Shown here: positions 33,920 through 42,776 of the stretch, piece after piece
How the letters are laid out: the number at the start of each line of letters is the position of its first letter
Numbering within the stretch: position 1 is the stretch's first letter
Assembly (NCBI GenBank): GCA_026392415.1
Contig: JAPLCC010000047.1
Location: forward strand, 150,464 to 214,463
Direction of reading: 5' to 3'
Source: Propionibacteriales bacterium
GTDB taxonomy: Bacteria > Actinomycetota > Actinomycetes > Propionibacteriales > Nocardioidaceae
Length of the DNA: 64,000 bases
Position numbers and translations under genes: made by a program
Notes under the pieces: model-generated
The model's input: only the letters and a program-made list of their open reading frames with translations
Told to the model about the DNA's origin: nothing
Database searches by the model: none

Positions 33920-34113
33920 GGTTTCGACCCTGCCATTCGGGCGCTGGCCGATGACAGTCGAGATCCCACAGCGTTCCGGCCGGTTTCTTGTTGGCGACGT
34001 CCAGTTCGTTGTCGTCACCCGACAAGGGGCGGGGTGCCGATTCGTCTGGATCTCGACGAAGGACGGCCGAAAACCGGGTGCCGCCGCGAGAACCCGCGCC
34101 CTAGGTTCGACGG

Positions 34114-35043
34114 GTGACGTCGACGCCCGCCCAGGCCGCCCCGGAGTCTCCTCTCGTCGCGGGCCCGCCCGCCTGGCAACCGATCGCCGCGATCGGGGTC
34201 ACCCTCGTGCTCTGGGCATCAGCCTTCGTCGCCATCCGCCACCTGGGGCATGAGGTCACGCCCGGAGCCCTCTCCCTGGGACGGTTGCTGATCGCGGCTC
34301 TCGTGCTCTCCGCCCTGCTCCTGCGGGCCCCGCGCAACAGGTTCACCCGCAACGAAGTGTTCCTGTTGGCCGCCTGCGGAGGCGCCTGGTTCGGCATCTA
34401 CAACCTCGCCCTCAACGACAGCGAGCGGCGCATCGACGCAGCAACGGCCGCCATGGTGGTGCAGGTCGGGCCGATCCTGATCGCCCTGCTGGCCGCGTTG
34501 TTCCTCGGTGAGCGGCTCACCGGCTGGCTCCTGCTCGGCATGGCGATCGCCTTCGGTGGCGTCGTGGTGATCGGCAGCGCCATGCGCGGCGACGGCGGCT
34601 CCGACCTCGACGGTGTGCTGCTCGCGCTGCTCGCCGCCGCGACGTACGCGATCGGTGTGGTCTGCCAGAAGGTGCTGCTCCGGCGACTCTCCGGTCTGGA
34701 GGTGACCTGCTACGCCTGCTGGATCGGCGTTGTCGTCTGCCTGCCATGGGTCGGCGACCTGGGCGAGGTGGTCCGTAGCGGCAGCGCCGACACCCTGCTC
34801 TGGATCATCTACCTCGGCGTCTTCCCCACCGCGATCGCGTTCAGCACCTGGGCCTTCGCGCTCCGCCACACCGACGCCGGAAAGCTGTCACTCACGACCT
34901 TCCTGGTGCCGGCGATCGCGACGGTGATGGCCTGGGTGCTGCTCGACGAGGTGCCGCCGGCACTGGCCTTCGTCGGCGGGGTGCTCTGTGTTGTCGGAGT
35001 GCTGGTGACGCGGCGGAAGCCACGGGTCCCGGCAGTCGGTTAG
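34114..35043 (+). CDS. EamA/DMT-superfamily transporter
   Basis: 309 aa with ten predicted membrane helices arranged as two EamA repeats (first around 25-155, second around 165-300). Family members export metabolites such as amino acids; no substrate can be inferred. GTG at 34114, divergent from the carboxylase. The stop is 4 bp before the tRNA-Thr gene on the other strand. Confidence 0.88.
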   Translation: MTSTPAQAAPESPLVAGPPAWQPIAAIGVTLVLWASAFVAIRHLGHEVTPGALSLGRLLIAALVLSALLLRAPRNRFTRNEVFLLAACGGAWFGIYNLALNDSERRIDAATAAMVVQVGPILIALLAALFLGERLTGWLLLGMAIAFGGVVVIGSAMRGDGGSDLDGVLLALLAAATYAIGVVCQKVLLRRLSGLEVTCYACWIGVVVCLPWVGDLGEVVRSGSADTLLWIIYLGVFPTAIAFSTWAFALRHTDAGKLSLTTFLVPAIATVMAWVLLDEVPPALAFVGGVLCVVGVLVTRRKPRVPAVG

Positions 35044-35047
35044 CGGG

Positions 35048-35120
35048 GCCGCCTGTCGGAATCGAACCGACGACCCTCCGCTTACAAGGCGGACGCTCTG
35101 GCCAACTGAGCTAAGGCGGC
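35048..35120 (-). tRNA. tRNA-Thr (anticodon TGT)
   Basis: 73 nt. Acceptor GCCGCCT/AGGCGGC, D-arm TAGCTCAGTTGGCCAGAGC, anticodon stem TCCGC/GCGGA with loop CTTGTAA, T-arm GTCGG-TTCGATT-CCGAC. The 3' CCA is not encoded. Reads ACA threonine codons. Confidence 0.96.
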
Positions 35121-35153
35121 ACGCGCCCATTGCTGAGCACCGGAGCATCCTAG

Positions 35154-35999
35154 TCAGCGCAGCTGGCGCACTTCGAATCGCTCCGGAGGTACGGCGATCG
35201 CGTCCTGCGCCGCGACCAGCTGGAGCTCGCGGGTCCCGGCGGCCAGGGTCCGTTCGAGGACGGCGAACACCGACGAGGTGGTGCGCCCGAGGGCGGTGGC
35301 GGGGGAGCCGGAGTCGTGCAGGTGGGCGAGGTAGAGGGCCGCGGTCAGGTCGCCGCCGCCGTTCGGCGCGATCGGCAGCAGCGGCGTCGTGACGGCCCAG
35401 GCGCCGGCATCGGAGACCGCCACGACGTCGAGGGTCTCGCTGGCGTCGTACCGGACCGAGGTGACGAGGACGTCGCGCGGCCCGCGAGCGCGTACGACGT
35501 CGATCGCCTCGAGCACCTCGTCGACTGTCCGCGCCTCGCCACCGGCGAGGAATTCCAGCTCGAAGTGGTTCGGCGTGACGATGTCGGCCCGCGGGATGAC
35601 ATCGTCGCGAAGGAACTCGGGGATGCCCGGGCGCACGAAGACGCCACGGCCGACGTCACCGATGACCGGGTCGCAGCAGTAGACCGCATCGGCGTTGAGC
35701 TCCTTGACGCGGGCGACGGCGTCGAGAATGACGGCCCCCATCGCGGGGTCGCCCTGGTAGCCGGAAAGGACCGCGTCGGCGGTGCCGAGTGCGTCGCGGT
35801 CGTCGATGCCGGCGATGACTTCCCGCACGTCGGCCGGGTCCAGCGACGGGCCGCGCCAGGCGCCGTAGCCCGTGTGGTTGGAGAAGTGGACGGTGAAGAC
35901 CGGCCAGACCTCGTGGCCCAGGCGCTGCAGCGGGAAGACCGCCGCAGAGTTGCCGACGTGGCCGTAGGCGACCGAGGACTGGATGGAGAGGATGCGCAC
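35154..35999 (-). CDS. pdxY: Pyridoxal kinase
   Basis: 281 aa ribokinase-fold vitamin B6 kinase. ILSIQSSVAYGHVGNSAAVFPL at the N-terminus (a 20-residue family block), SGYQGDP, CDPVIGD and TPNHFELEFL are hallmarks; the anion-hole/catalytic region is PNGGGDLTAALYLAHL rather than the standard GTGD form. It phosphorylates pyridoxal to the cofactor PLP. GTG at 35999 gives the family length; upstream codons are low-quality sequence. Confidence 0.9.
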   Translation of the reverse strand: MRILSIQSSVAYGHVGNSAAVFPLQRLGHEVWPVFTVHFSNHTGYGAWRGPSLDPADVREVIAGIDDRDALGTADAVLSGYQGDPAMGAVILDAVARVKELNADAVYCCDPVIGDVGRGVFVRPGIPEFLRDDVIPRADIVTPNHFELEFLAGGEARTVDEVLEAIDVVRARGPRDVLVTSVRYDASETLDVVAVSDAGAWAVTTPLLPIAPNGGGDLTAALYLAHLHDSGSPATALGRTTSSVFAVLERTLAAGTRELQLVAAQDAIAVPPERFEVRQLR

Positions 36000-36048
36000 G
36001 CGACCAGCGTCGCGCCTGCGCTGCGCTCGCGCAAAGACAGGGTGACGC

Positions 36049-36660
36049 CTACCAGGCGCCCGGGAACCGCCTGGAGCTGGCAATCACCAGCAGTGACGCA
36101 GCCGCTGCCACGGCCACGGCGATCAGCAGGGCTTGGCCGATGTGCCGGCGCCCCGGCAGCAGGAGCAGCGCGAGGCCCGCGACGACGGTGAGCGCCGGCA
36201 GCAACAAGGCCGGAAGTAACGGCGAGAGCACCCCCGCCAGCACGGCGAGGGCGACCCCGCCGGCGGCGGCCCGACCCAGCGGAACGATGCGAGGCCCGCG
36301 CGGCAGCCCGACCTCGGTGATCGGCCCGCCCGCAGGCAACTGGTCGGGCGCCAGCACCCGGAGCAGCAGGACGACGGTGGCAGGGTCGGCCACGACGACC
36401 ACGTCGCGGAAGCGGTCGGCGACCGCATGGCGGCGGACGACCTCGTCGAGCCGGTGCCCGCGGTCGACATGGGGGTGGGGCACCGGCGCGAGCACCACCT
36501 CCGGCACAGCGTCGCGCCTCAGCTCCTGCACCACCCGCTTGGCTTCTGCCGTCGGCGCCGTCAGGACGAGCGCGTTGGCACCCAGCCGCCGGCGTACGGA
36601 CGCGACGTCGGTGTCGTTCGCCTTCGTGGTCGCCACGACGATGCGCTGGTAGTCGGTCAC
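36049..36660 (-). CDS. Hypothetical membrane protein
   Basis: 203 aa. An N-terminal soluble part (about 1-125) with alternating strands and helices is followed by three hydrophobic segments (about 132-190), then a short arginine-containing end. No family recognised. GTG at 36660 was chosen because it begins the structured part (VTDYQRIVVATT). It is followed by pdxY in the same direction after 49 bp. Confidence 0.6.
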   Translation of the reverse strand: MTDYQRIVVATTKANDTDVASVRRRLGANALVLTAPTAEAKRVVQELRRDAVPEVVLAPVPHPHVDRGHRLDEVVRRHAVADRFRDVVVVADPATVVLLLRVLAPDQLPAGGPITEVGLPRGPRIVPLGRAAAGGVALAVLAGVLSPLLPALLLPALTVVAGLALLLLPGRRHIGQALLIAVAVAAAASLLVIASSRRFPGAW

Positions 36661-36716
36661 GCCCCGACCGTAGCGCCGAGGTTCACGGACAAGGTGAAAC
36701 ACTTTCGTCAACAAAC

Positions 36717-36730
36717 TAGAACGCGTTACA
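36717..36730. promoter_or_regulatory. KstR-type operator candidate
   Basis: TAGAACGCGTTACA fits the TetR-family KstR motif TNNAACNNGTTNNA exactly. It overlaps a candidate -10 (TACAGT, 36727-36732), 58 bp before the GMC oxidoreductase start. Confidence 0.55.
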
Positions 36731-36788
36731 GTTATCCCTCCGGGCCCCCTATGACCCCGGTCACAGACGTTGAGGATGGGAAGAGCGA

Positions 36789-38444
36789 ATGGCGAAGCGC
36801 GCGGCGTACAGCAACGAGGCCGACTACGTGGTGGTGGGATCGGGCAGTTCCGGCGCGATCGTCGCCGGCCGACTGGCCCAGTCGGGCGCGAGCGTCATCC
36901 TGCTCGAGGCGGGCAAGAGCGACGACAAGGGCCTGCACGGCTACATGACCAAGGTGCCCGGGATGATCGGCCCGATGCACTCCGAGCCGAAGCTCGAGGC
37001 GAAGTTCGACTGGGGCTACCGCTCCGTTCCCCAGGCCGGTCTGGACGGACGCCGGATGCCCGCCCCGCGGGGCAAGGTCGGCGGCGGCTCCTCGTCGGTC
37101 AACGGCATGGTCTACGTGCGCGGCAACCGCGCCAACTACGACTCGTGGGCCGCTGAGGGCAACACCGGTTGGTCGGCCGACGACGTCAACCGGGCCTTCA
37201 AGCGCTACGAGGACTTCGAGGACGGCGAGGACGCCTACCGCGGCGCCGGTGGCCCGATCAAGATCACCCGCAACAAGACCCCGCAGGAGGCGACCCTCCA
37301 GTTCATCCAGGCCACCTCCGACACCCTGGGCGTCAAGGTCAACGACGACTACAACGGTGCCGAGCAGGAGGGCATCTCCCGCATGCAGCAGAACATTGCG
37401 GACGGCCTGCGCTACTCCTCGACCCGCGGCTACGTGCACCACCTCAACCCGCGCACGCTCGAGTTCCAGACCGAGGTCCACGTGGAGAAGGTCGTCATCA
37501 AGGACGGCCGGGCCACGGGTGTCGAGGTCCTCGACCAGGGCAAGGGCGGCGGCACCCGCCGCTTCATCAAGGCGGGCAAGGAGGTGATCCTCTCCTCGGG
37601 GTTCATCAACAGCCCGCAGCTGCTGATGCTGTCCGGCGTCGGTCCTGCTGACCACCTGGCCTCACTCGGCATCGAGGTGGTCGCAGACCTTCCCGTCGGC
37701 GACAACCTGCACGACCACCTGTTCCACCCGCTGTCGTTCCACGTCCCGAGCGTGACCTACCGCGGCAATCCGTGGACGTTCGCGAAGGGGACCGCGCGCA
37801 ACATGTCGCGTCGCAAGTCCTTCCTCGACAACTCGGTCTTCGAGTCCGTCGGCTTCATCCGCTCCGGCCTGGCGACCGATGTCCCGGACATCCAGCTGCA
37901 CGCGCTGCCGTGGACCTACCCGAGCCCCAACCAGGACGAGCCGATCCGGCACATGCCTGACCCGCGGCCCGGCCTCACTGTCTTCTCGACGCTGATCTAC
38001 CCGAAGAGCCGGGGCACGATCCGGCTCGCGTCCTCGGACCCGATGACCGCACCGCTCATCGACTACGGCTTCTTCAGCCACCCCGATGACGTCGAGGTGC
38101 TGGCCCAGGGCACCGAGATGATCCGCGAGATCATGGCGTCCGCAGCCTTCGGTGGCGGCGTGAAGGCCGAGATCCACCCGGGCCCGTCGATCCCCAACGG
38201 CAAGGACCTGCGGGTCGCGCTCAAGCAGCGGTCGACCTCGGTCTACCACGGTGTCGGCACCTGTCGGATGGGTGTCGACGAGCGCGCTGTCGTCGGCCCG
38301 GACCTGAAGGTCCGTGGCATCGAGGGCCTGCGGGTCGCCGACGCGTCGATCATGCCGTCGATCACCGGCGGCAACACCAACGCGCCGTGCTACATGATCG
38401 GCGAGATGGCCGCCGAGTTCATCCTGGGCGGAGCCAACTGGTGA
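36789..38444 (+). CDS. GMC-family FAD oxidoreductase
   Basis: 551 aa. FAD-binding loop VVVGSGSSGAIVAGRL (13-29) and GMC signature region (GKVGGGSSSVNGMVYVRG), with C-terminal active-site HGVGTCRMG and NTNAPCYMIGE blocks. GMC enzymes oxidise alcohols such as choline, sterols or long-chain alcohols; the substrate is not clear. The stop overlaps the aldehyde dehydrogenase start (GTGA), so this is an alcohol-to-aldehyde-to-acid pair. A KstR-type box upstream suggests control with steroid or lipid breakdown. Confidence 0.88.
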   Translation: MAKRAAYSNEADYVVVGSGSSGAIVAGRLAQSGASVILLEAGKSDDKGLHGYMTKVPGMIGPMHSEPKLEAKFDWGYRSVPQAGLDGRRMPAPRGKVGGGSSSVNGMVYVRGNRANYDSWAAEGNTGWSADDVNRAFKRYEDFEDGEDAYRGAGGPIKITRNKTPQEATLQFIQATSDTLGVKVNDDYNGAEQEGISRMQQNIADGLRYSSTRGYVHHLNPRTLEFQTEVHVEKVVIKDGRATGVEVLDQGKGGGTRRFIKAGKEVILSSGFINSPQLLMLSGVGPADHLASLGIEVVADLPVGDNLHDHLFHPLSFHVPSVTYRGNPWTFAKGTARNMSRRKSFLDNSVFESVGFIRSGLATDVPDIQLHALPWTYPSPNQDEPIRHMPDPRPGLTVFSTLIYPKSRGTIRLASSDPMTAPLIDYGFFSHPDDVEVLAQGTEMIREIMASAAFGGGVKAEIHPGPSIPNGKDLRVALKQRSTSVYHGVGTCRMGVDERAVVGPDLKVRGIEGLRVADASIMPSITGGNTNAPCYMIGEMAAEFILGGANW

Positions 38445-40021
38445 CCTCCTCCACCCAGGGCACAACCCGTCCGGCGTCGGTGACCGACGAGCTTCTCGAG
38501 CGCCTTGTCGCGCGAGTCCCGGGCCGCACAGGTGCGACCTGGAAGCTCACCGAGGTCTACACCGGCGAGGTCCTCGTCGAGCTCCCGCAGTCGACGCCCG
38601 AGGACATCGAGGCAGCGTTCGAGGAAGCGCGTGCTGCCCAGCGGCTCTGGGCCCAGTGGCCGGTGGCCAAGCGGGTCGAGGTCTTCAAGCGTGCGCACAC
38701 GCTGCTGGTCGACAACGCCCACACGACCGCCGACCTGATCCAGGTCGAGAGCGGCAAGAACCGGCGGATGGCCATCGAGGAGTCCTGCGATCCGCCGATG
38801 GTGATGAGCTACTACATCAAGCGGGCGCAGAAGCTGCTCAAGCCGGCCAGGCACGCGGGCCCGGTGCCGATCATCTCCGGCTCCACCGAGGTCCGCGTCC
38901 CGAAGGGTGTCGTCGGCATCATCGCGCCGTGGAATTTCCCGTTCGCCACCGGACTCTCCGACGCCATCCCGGCGCTGATCGCCGGCAACGCCGTCGTGGT
39001 CAAACCCGACAACAAGACGGCCCTGTCGCCGCTCTTCGGCATCTCGCTCCTCGAGGAGGCGGGTCTGCCGAAGGGGCTCTTCCAGGTCGTCTGCGGTGAG
39101 GGTCCCGACATCGGTCCGACGCTGATCGACAACGCCAACTACGTCATGTTCACCGGCTCCACCGCCACCGGTCGGGTGATCGGCGAGCGTGCCGGTCGCA
39201 ACCTGATCGGCTGCTGCCTCGAACTGGGCGGCAAGAACCCGATGATCGTCCTCGACGACCTCGACGAGACGGGCGTCGCCGACTGGGTGGAGTCCGCGAT
39301 CTTCGGCTGCTTCGGCAACACCGGCCAGATCTGCATGCACATCGAGCGGATCTATCTCCCCGAGAGCCGGTACGACGAGCTGCGCTCGGCGTTCGTCGAG
39401 CGGGCCCGCAACCTGGTGATCGGGGCGACGTACGACTTCGGCCCGGAGGTCGGCTCGCTCGTCAGCCCGGATCACCGCGACCGGGTGGCCTCGCACGTCG
39501 AGGACGCCGTGGCCAAGGGTGCGAAGGTGCTGATCGGTGGCCGGGCGCGCCCGGACCTCGGGCCGGCCTTCTTCGAGCCCACCGTGCTGGAGGGTGTCAC
39601 CAAGGACATGCTGGCCGGCCGCACGGAGACCTTCGGTCCGGTCGTCGGGCTGTACCCGTACCGGACGCTCGACGAGGCGATCCACCTCGCCAACGACACG
39701 GACTACGGGCTCAACGCATCGGTGTGGAGCGGCGACATCGCCCGTGCCGAGGCCGTGGCGGCCCGGATCGACTCCGGCAACGTCAACATCAACGACGCGC
39801 TCGCGACGGCCTACGCCTCGAAGGGTTCGCCCTCCGGCGGCGTGAAGAGCTCCGGCGTCGGTGCGCGCCATGGTGACCAGGGCCTGCTGAAGTACACCGA
39901 CGCCAAGAACGTCGCCGTGCTCAAGAAGCAGGTCATGGGTGCGCGGCCGGGCCAGGACTACAACGCCTACGTCAAGCAGATGATGCAGTCGCTGAAGATC
40001 ATGCGGAAGCTGGGTCGCTGA
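38441..40021 (+). CDS. Aldehyde dehydrogenase (GabD2-like succinate-semialdehyde type)
   Basis: 527 aa NAD(P)-dependent aldehyde dehydrogenase. Catalytic Glu261 in LELGGKNP and Cys298 in NTGQICMH, plus the cofactor loop GSTATGRVIG. Overall closest to actinobacterial succinate-semialdehyde dehydrogenase GabD2. GTG at 38441 overlaps the oxidoreductase stop, giving translational coupling; the aldehyde substrate may be supplied by that enzyme. A strong terminator follows. Confidence 0.88.
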   Translation: MTSSTQGTTRPASVTDELLERLVARVPGRTGATWKLTEVYTGEVLVELPQSTPEDIEAAFEEARAAQRLWAQWPVAKRVEVFKRAHTLLVDNAHTTADLIQVESGKNRRMAIEESCDPPMVMSYYIKRAQKLLKPARHAGPVPIISGSTEVRVPKGVVGIIAPWNFPFATGLSDAIPALIAGNAVVVKPDNKTALSPLFGISLLEEAGLPKGLFQVVCGEGPDIGPTLIDNANYVMFTGSTATGRVIGERAGRNLIGCCLELGGKNPMIVLDDLDETGVADWVESAIFGCFGNTGQICMHIERIYLPESRYDELRSAFVERARNLVIGATYDFGPEVGSLVSPDHRDRVASHVEDAVAKGAKVLIGGRARPDLGPAFFEPTVLEGVTKDMLAGRTETFGPVVGLYPYRTLDEAIHLANDTDYGLNASVWSGDIARAEAVAARIDSGNVNINDALATAYASKGSPSGGVKSSGVGARHGDQGLLKYTDAKNVAVLKKQVMGARPGQDYNAYVKQMMQSLKIMRKLGR

Positions 40022-40037
40022 CCCCACTCCTGGACGC

Positions 40038-40072
40038 ACGAACGGCCGGCGTGCGTGACGCCGGCCGTTCGT
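40038..40072. terminator. Bidirectional terminator hairpin
   Basis: 15-bp perfect stem, ACGAACGGCCGGCGT (40038-40052) and its complement (40058-40072), loop GCGTG. It sits between the convergent aldehyde dehydrogenase and hsp20 genes. Confidence 0.8.
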
Positions 40073-40082
40073 CGTAGCGAGG

Positions 40083-40517
40083 TCAGACTTCGATCGCGTC
40101 GTGCGCGGGTGCTGCGCCGCCGACCTGGATCTTGCGGGGCTTGGCCTTCTCGGCGACCGGGATGACCAGCCGCAGCACGCCGTTGTCGTAGGCGGCGTCG
40201 ATCCGCTCGAGGTCCAGGTTGTCGCCGAGGACCAGCTGGCGGGAGAACTGTCCGTGCGTCCGCTCGGATGCGAGGCGCTGCCAGTCGCCGTTGCCCGCGA
40301 GTCGTTCGGCCCGGATGGTCACGACGTTGCGCTCGACGTCGATGTCGATGCTCTCGCGGCTGGCCCCGGGCAGGTCGAACTCGAGAACGAACTCGTCGCC
40401 CTGGCGCCAGGCGTCCATCGGCATCACGGCGGGTCGGTTGGTGGTGCCGCCGGCGCCCAGGAGCTGGCTGGTGAACCGGTCGAAGTCGCGGAAGGGATCG
40501 GTGGTGCGCAGCAACAT
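40083..40517 (-). CDS. hsp20: Hsp20/alpha-crystallin small heat shock protein
   Basis: 144 aa. The alpha-crystallin domain spans about 40-130, with [15 protein letters not shown] and the [13 protein letters not shown] end strand. ATP-independent holdase for unfolding proteins. ATG at 40517 has AAGGAGGAACGTC upstream, an excellent ribosome-binding site. Divergent from a MerR-family regulator across 75 bp, a common pairing for hsp20 genes. Confidence 0.92.
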   Translation of the reverse strand: MLLRTTDPFRDFDRFTSQLLGAGGTTNRPAVMPMDAWRQGDEFVLEFDLPGASRESIDIDVERNVVTIRAERLAGNGDWQRLASERTHGQFSRQLVLGDNLDLERIDAAYDNGVLRLVIPVAEKAKPRKIQVGGAAPAHDAIEV

Positions 40518-40592
40518 GACGTTCCTCCTTCGGGGGATGTGACGGCTCTTGCGGCCGTCCTCTGGATCTGCACTGACTGTTATAGATAATCT

Positions 40593-40898
40593 GTGGCTGT
40601 GGATCAAGCCCCGACGTTGCAGAATTTTCACCGTGGTGTGTTCGCCATCTCCGTGGCCGCCGACATGACGGCGCTGCAGATCCAGAACATCCGGGTCTAC
40701 GAGCGCCGTGGCCTGCTCGCCCCGGAGCGCAGTGCCGGCGGCACGCGGCTCTACAGTCGCGCAGACATCGAGACCCTGCGCCGCATCCGTGACCTGCTCG
40801 CCCAGGGGCTCAACCTGGCCGGGATTGCGCAGGTCCTCGTGCTGGAGGCGGAGGTGGCCCGCCTCCGTGCGCGCCTGGAGCCTGGTCAGGCGACCTGA
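40593..40898 (+). CDS. MerR-family regulator (HspR-like)
   Basis: 101 aa. MerR helix-turn-helix with [25 protein letters not shown], followed by a leucine/arginine-rich dimer helix. Small HspR-like size suggests it senses stress without a ligand domain and controls the divergent hsp20. GTG at 40593; the alternative GTG at 40599 would be leaderless, given GATAAT at 40585-40590. It overlaps the convergent dioxygenase gene by 13 bp. Confidence 0.82.
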   Translation: MAVDQAPTLQNFHRGVFAISVAADMTALQIQNIRVYERRGLLAPERSAGGTRLYSRADIETLRRIRDLLAQGLNLAGIAQVLVLEAEVARLRARLEPGQAT

Positions 40899-41677
40899 AG
40901 CGATCGCTTCGACAGGCCCATCCAGAACCCGTCGATCACCTGGTCGCCGGGCACCGTGGGGTCGGTCGCTGCGCCGAGCGTGACGAACAACGGGCTGTAG
41001 TGCTCGACGGTCGGGTGGGCGTAGGGCATGCCCGGCGCCTTGTCGCGGTACGACGCCAGCTCGTCCACGTCCCCGCGCGCGAGCGCCTCGCCGGCCCACG
41101 CGTCGAAGTCCTTCGACCAGCCGGGCGCCGGAGCCTCGATCCGGAACTCCTTGAGGAACGGGAGTCCGTGGGTGAGGAAGCCCGACCCGATGATCAGCAC
41201 GCCCTCGTCGCGCAGGGACTGCAGGCGGCGGCCGATCTCCATCAACCGGCCCGGGTCGTGGGTGGGCATCGACATCTGGACCACGGGAATGTCCGCCTCG
41301 GGGTACATGATCCTGAGTGGGACCCAGGCGCCGTGGTCGAGGCCGCGCGAGCTGTGCTGGTGGACCGGCTCGGTCTTCGGCATCATCGCCGCGATGCGGG
41401 TCGCGAGGGCCGAGGCGTCCGGCGTCTCGTAGGTCATCTGGTAGTACTTCGGGGCGAACCCGCCGAAGTCGTAGACCAGCGGCGCGAAGTTCGCTGACAG
41501 CGACAAGGGCGCGGACTCCCAGTGGGCGCTGACGATCAGGATGGCCCTGGGGCGCGGGAGGTCTCGAGCCCAGGCGGCCAGCTGGCCGGACCAGACCGGG
41601 TCGTCCAGCAGTGGGGGTGCGCCGTGGCCGAGGTAGAGGGCGGGCATCCGTCCGGTCGTGTCAGTGCTCATGTCCAT
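40886..41677 (-). CDS. ygiD: 4,5-DOPA dioxygenase-like extradiol (LigB) enzyme
   Basis: 263 aa. Class III extradiol dioxygenase of the YgiD/DODA type: [10 protein letters not shown] with the first metal His, VSAHWES and SGFLTHG with further metal-ligand histidines. It cleaves a catecholic ring at the extradiol position; natural substrate unknown. ATG at 41677 is favoured since it abuts the palindromic promoter; GTG 41680 and ATG 41671 are alternatives. A perfect 8-bp inverted repeat lies directly upstream. Confidence 0.85.
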   Translation of the reverse strand: MDMSTDTTGRMPALYLGHGAPPLLDDPVWSGQLAAWARDLPRPRAILIVSAHWESAPLSLSANFAPLVYDFGGFAPKYYQMTYETPDASALATRIAAMMPKTEPVHQHSSRGLDHGAWVPLRIMYPEADIPVVQMSMPTHDPGRLMEIGRRLQSLRDEGVLIIGSGFLTHGLPFLKEFRIEAPAPGWSKDFDAWAGEALARGDVDELASYRDKAPGMPYAHPTVEHYSPLFVTLGAATDPTVPGDQVIDGFWMGLSKRSLQVA

Positions 41678-41681
41678 CACA

Positions 41682-41701
41682 ATAGTTGAAGGCTCAACTA
41701 T
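41682..41701. promoter_or_regulatory. Operator candidate upstream of extradiol dioxygenase
   Basis: ATAGTTGA-AGGC-TCAACTAT: 8-bp perfect arms, 4-base centre. It resembles MarR-family sites (TTGAA/TTCAA half-sites). A possible -10 (AACTAT on the minus strand) lies within it. Confidence 0.5.
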
Positions 41702-41713
41702 ATTCCGGCTGGG

Positions 41714-42415
41714 TCATGACGGCAGGCTCCAGTTGACCGGCATGCCACCCTGCTCGGCGAGGAGCTGGTTGGCCCGGGTGAACGGCCGGGAGCCGAAGAA
41801 GCCCTTGTGCGCGGAGAGCGGGGAGGGGTGGGCCGACTCGATCGTCGGGATCGGACCCAGGTGCGGCGCGAGTGCCCGGGCCGGATCGCCCCACAGGATC
41901 GCGACGAGCGGAGCACCGGCCTCGGCGCGGCGGGCAAGGGCCTCGATGGCGCAGGTCGTGACGTCTTCCCAGCCCCGGCGCCGGTGGGCATGCCGCTGGC
42001 CCTGCTCGACGGTGAGCACCCGGTTGAGCAGCATCACGCCCTGCTCGGACCAAGCGGTCAGGTCGCCGTGCTCGGGCGGCACCGCCTTGAGGTCGGTGCG
42101 CATCTCCTTGTAGATGTTCTTCAGGCTCGGCGGCAGCGGCCGCACGGTGCGTTCGACGGCGAAGCAGAGCCCGATCGCGTGGCCCGGCGTCGGATACGGG
42201 TCCTGGCCGACGACGAGCACCCGGACCTCCGACAGCGGGCGTTCGAAGGCGCGGAAGATCAGCTCCGGCTCAGGCGCCCAGAACTTCCCCGCGGCGGCCT
42301 CCCTGTCGAGGAATCGCATCACTTCGGCGATCCGGTCCTCGACGGGCGCAAGGGCGTCAGCCCAGTCAGTGGCCATGCGGCCCTGGTCGACGAGTTGAGA
42401 AAGAGGAGCACCCAC
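41714..42415 (-). CDS. ung: Uracil-DNA glycosylase
   Basis: 233 aa family 1 enzyme. Catalytic [11 protein letters not shown] (Asp72) and the DNA-intercalation block [17 protein letters not shown] are intact. Excises uracil from DNA. The GTG at 42415 is chosen since the extra N-terminus (PLSQLVDQG) matches that of actinobacterial Ung proteins; ATG 42376 is an alternative. Upstream of it is a 361-bp gene-free stretch. Confidence 0.95.
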   Translation of the reverse strand: MGAPLSQLVDQGRMATDWADALAPVEDRIAEVMRFLDREAAAGKFWAPEPELIFRAFERPLSEVRVLVVGQDPYPTPGHAIGLCFAVERTVRPLPPSLKNIYKEMRTDLKAVPPEHGDLTAWSEQGVMLLNRVLTVEQGQRHAHRRRGWEDVTTCAIEALARRAEAGAPLVAILWGDPARALAPHLGPIPTIESAHPSPLSAHKGFFGSRPFTRANQLLAEQGGMPVNWSLPS

Positions 42416-42776
42416 AGCCGGACAGTAACGCTCATGCGCGGCTCCCGACGCGCGGTGGTCCCCCCAGACCCACCCAACGTGGTGTCCGGCCGTGGTGCTG
42501 CTCCCTCTGCCCGCGGCACCGCCGTGTGGGGCGCCCCTCTCCCTCCGAGGGGCGCGCCAGCACGCGTTGCAGCAAGCTCCGACGCGGATCTCGAGCCCAA
42601 CTGGTCCTCCGGCGGCGCGACCTTGCGGTGCGCCGGTCCCGGTGGGGCTCCCTCCAGCGGCATCGAGGTCCGCGTCGGTGAGGAAGAATCTACGGACCGG
42701 GGAGGGGTCCCGGGATCGGGAGTGCGGCCTTGTCCTTCTAGTCCTTTGGGACTAGGGCCCCTCGGCGATCGACGGG
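42416..42776. other. Gene-free interval with several strong inverted repeats
   Basis: 361 bp without a credible gene. It holds (i) hairpin 42531-42555, 9-bp stem GCGCCCCTC/GAGGGGCGC; (ii) a 16-base pairing 42579-42594 with 42663-42678 (one T-G) enclosing further possible pairs; (iii) CTAGTCC-TTTG-GGACTAG at 42738-42755, possibly the terminator of the hydrolase gene. It may encode a structured RNA on either strand; no known class recognised. Confidence 0.45.

Noticed and set aside
33920..34018. Longer carboxylase start at 34018
   Set aside because: The extra 33 residues are atypical and biotin carboxylases begin close to the IAIVNRGE block; GTG 33919 is preferred.
30866..34117. 1083-codon plus-strand open frame opposite the carboxylase
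   Set aside because: Low-complexity shadow of the minus-strand gene; the carboxylase domains are clear.
36752..36763. TGACC-CC-GGTCA palindrome before the GMC gene
   Set aside because: Only 5-bp arms in GC-rich sequence; too weak to claim as an operator.
42738..42764. DosR/DevR box (GGGACT near CTAGTCC)
   Set aside because: Half-sites point outward (AGTCC...GGACT), opposite to the DosR palindrome, and the downstream half does not fit. More likely a simple hairpin.
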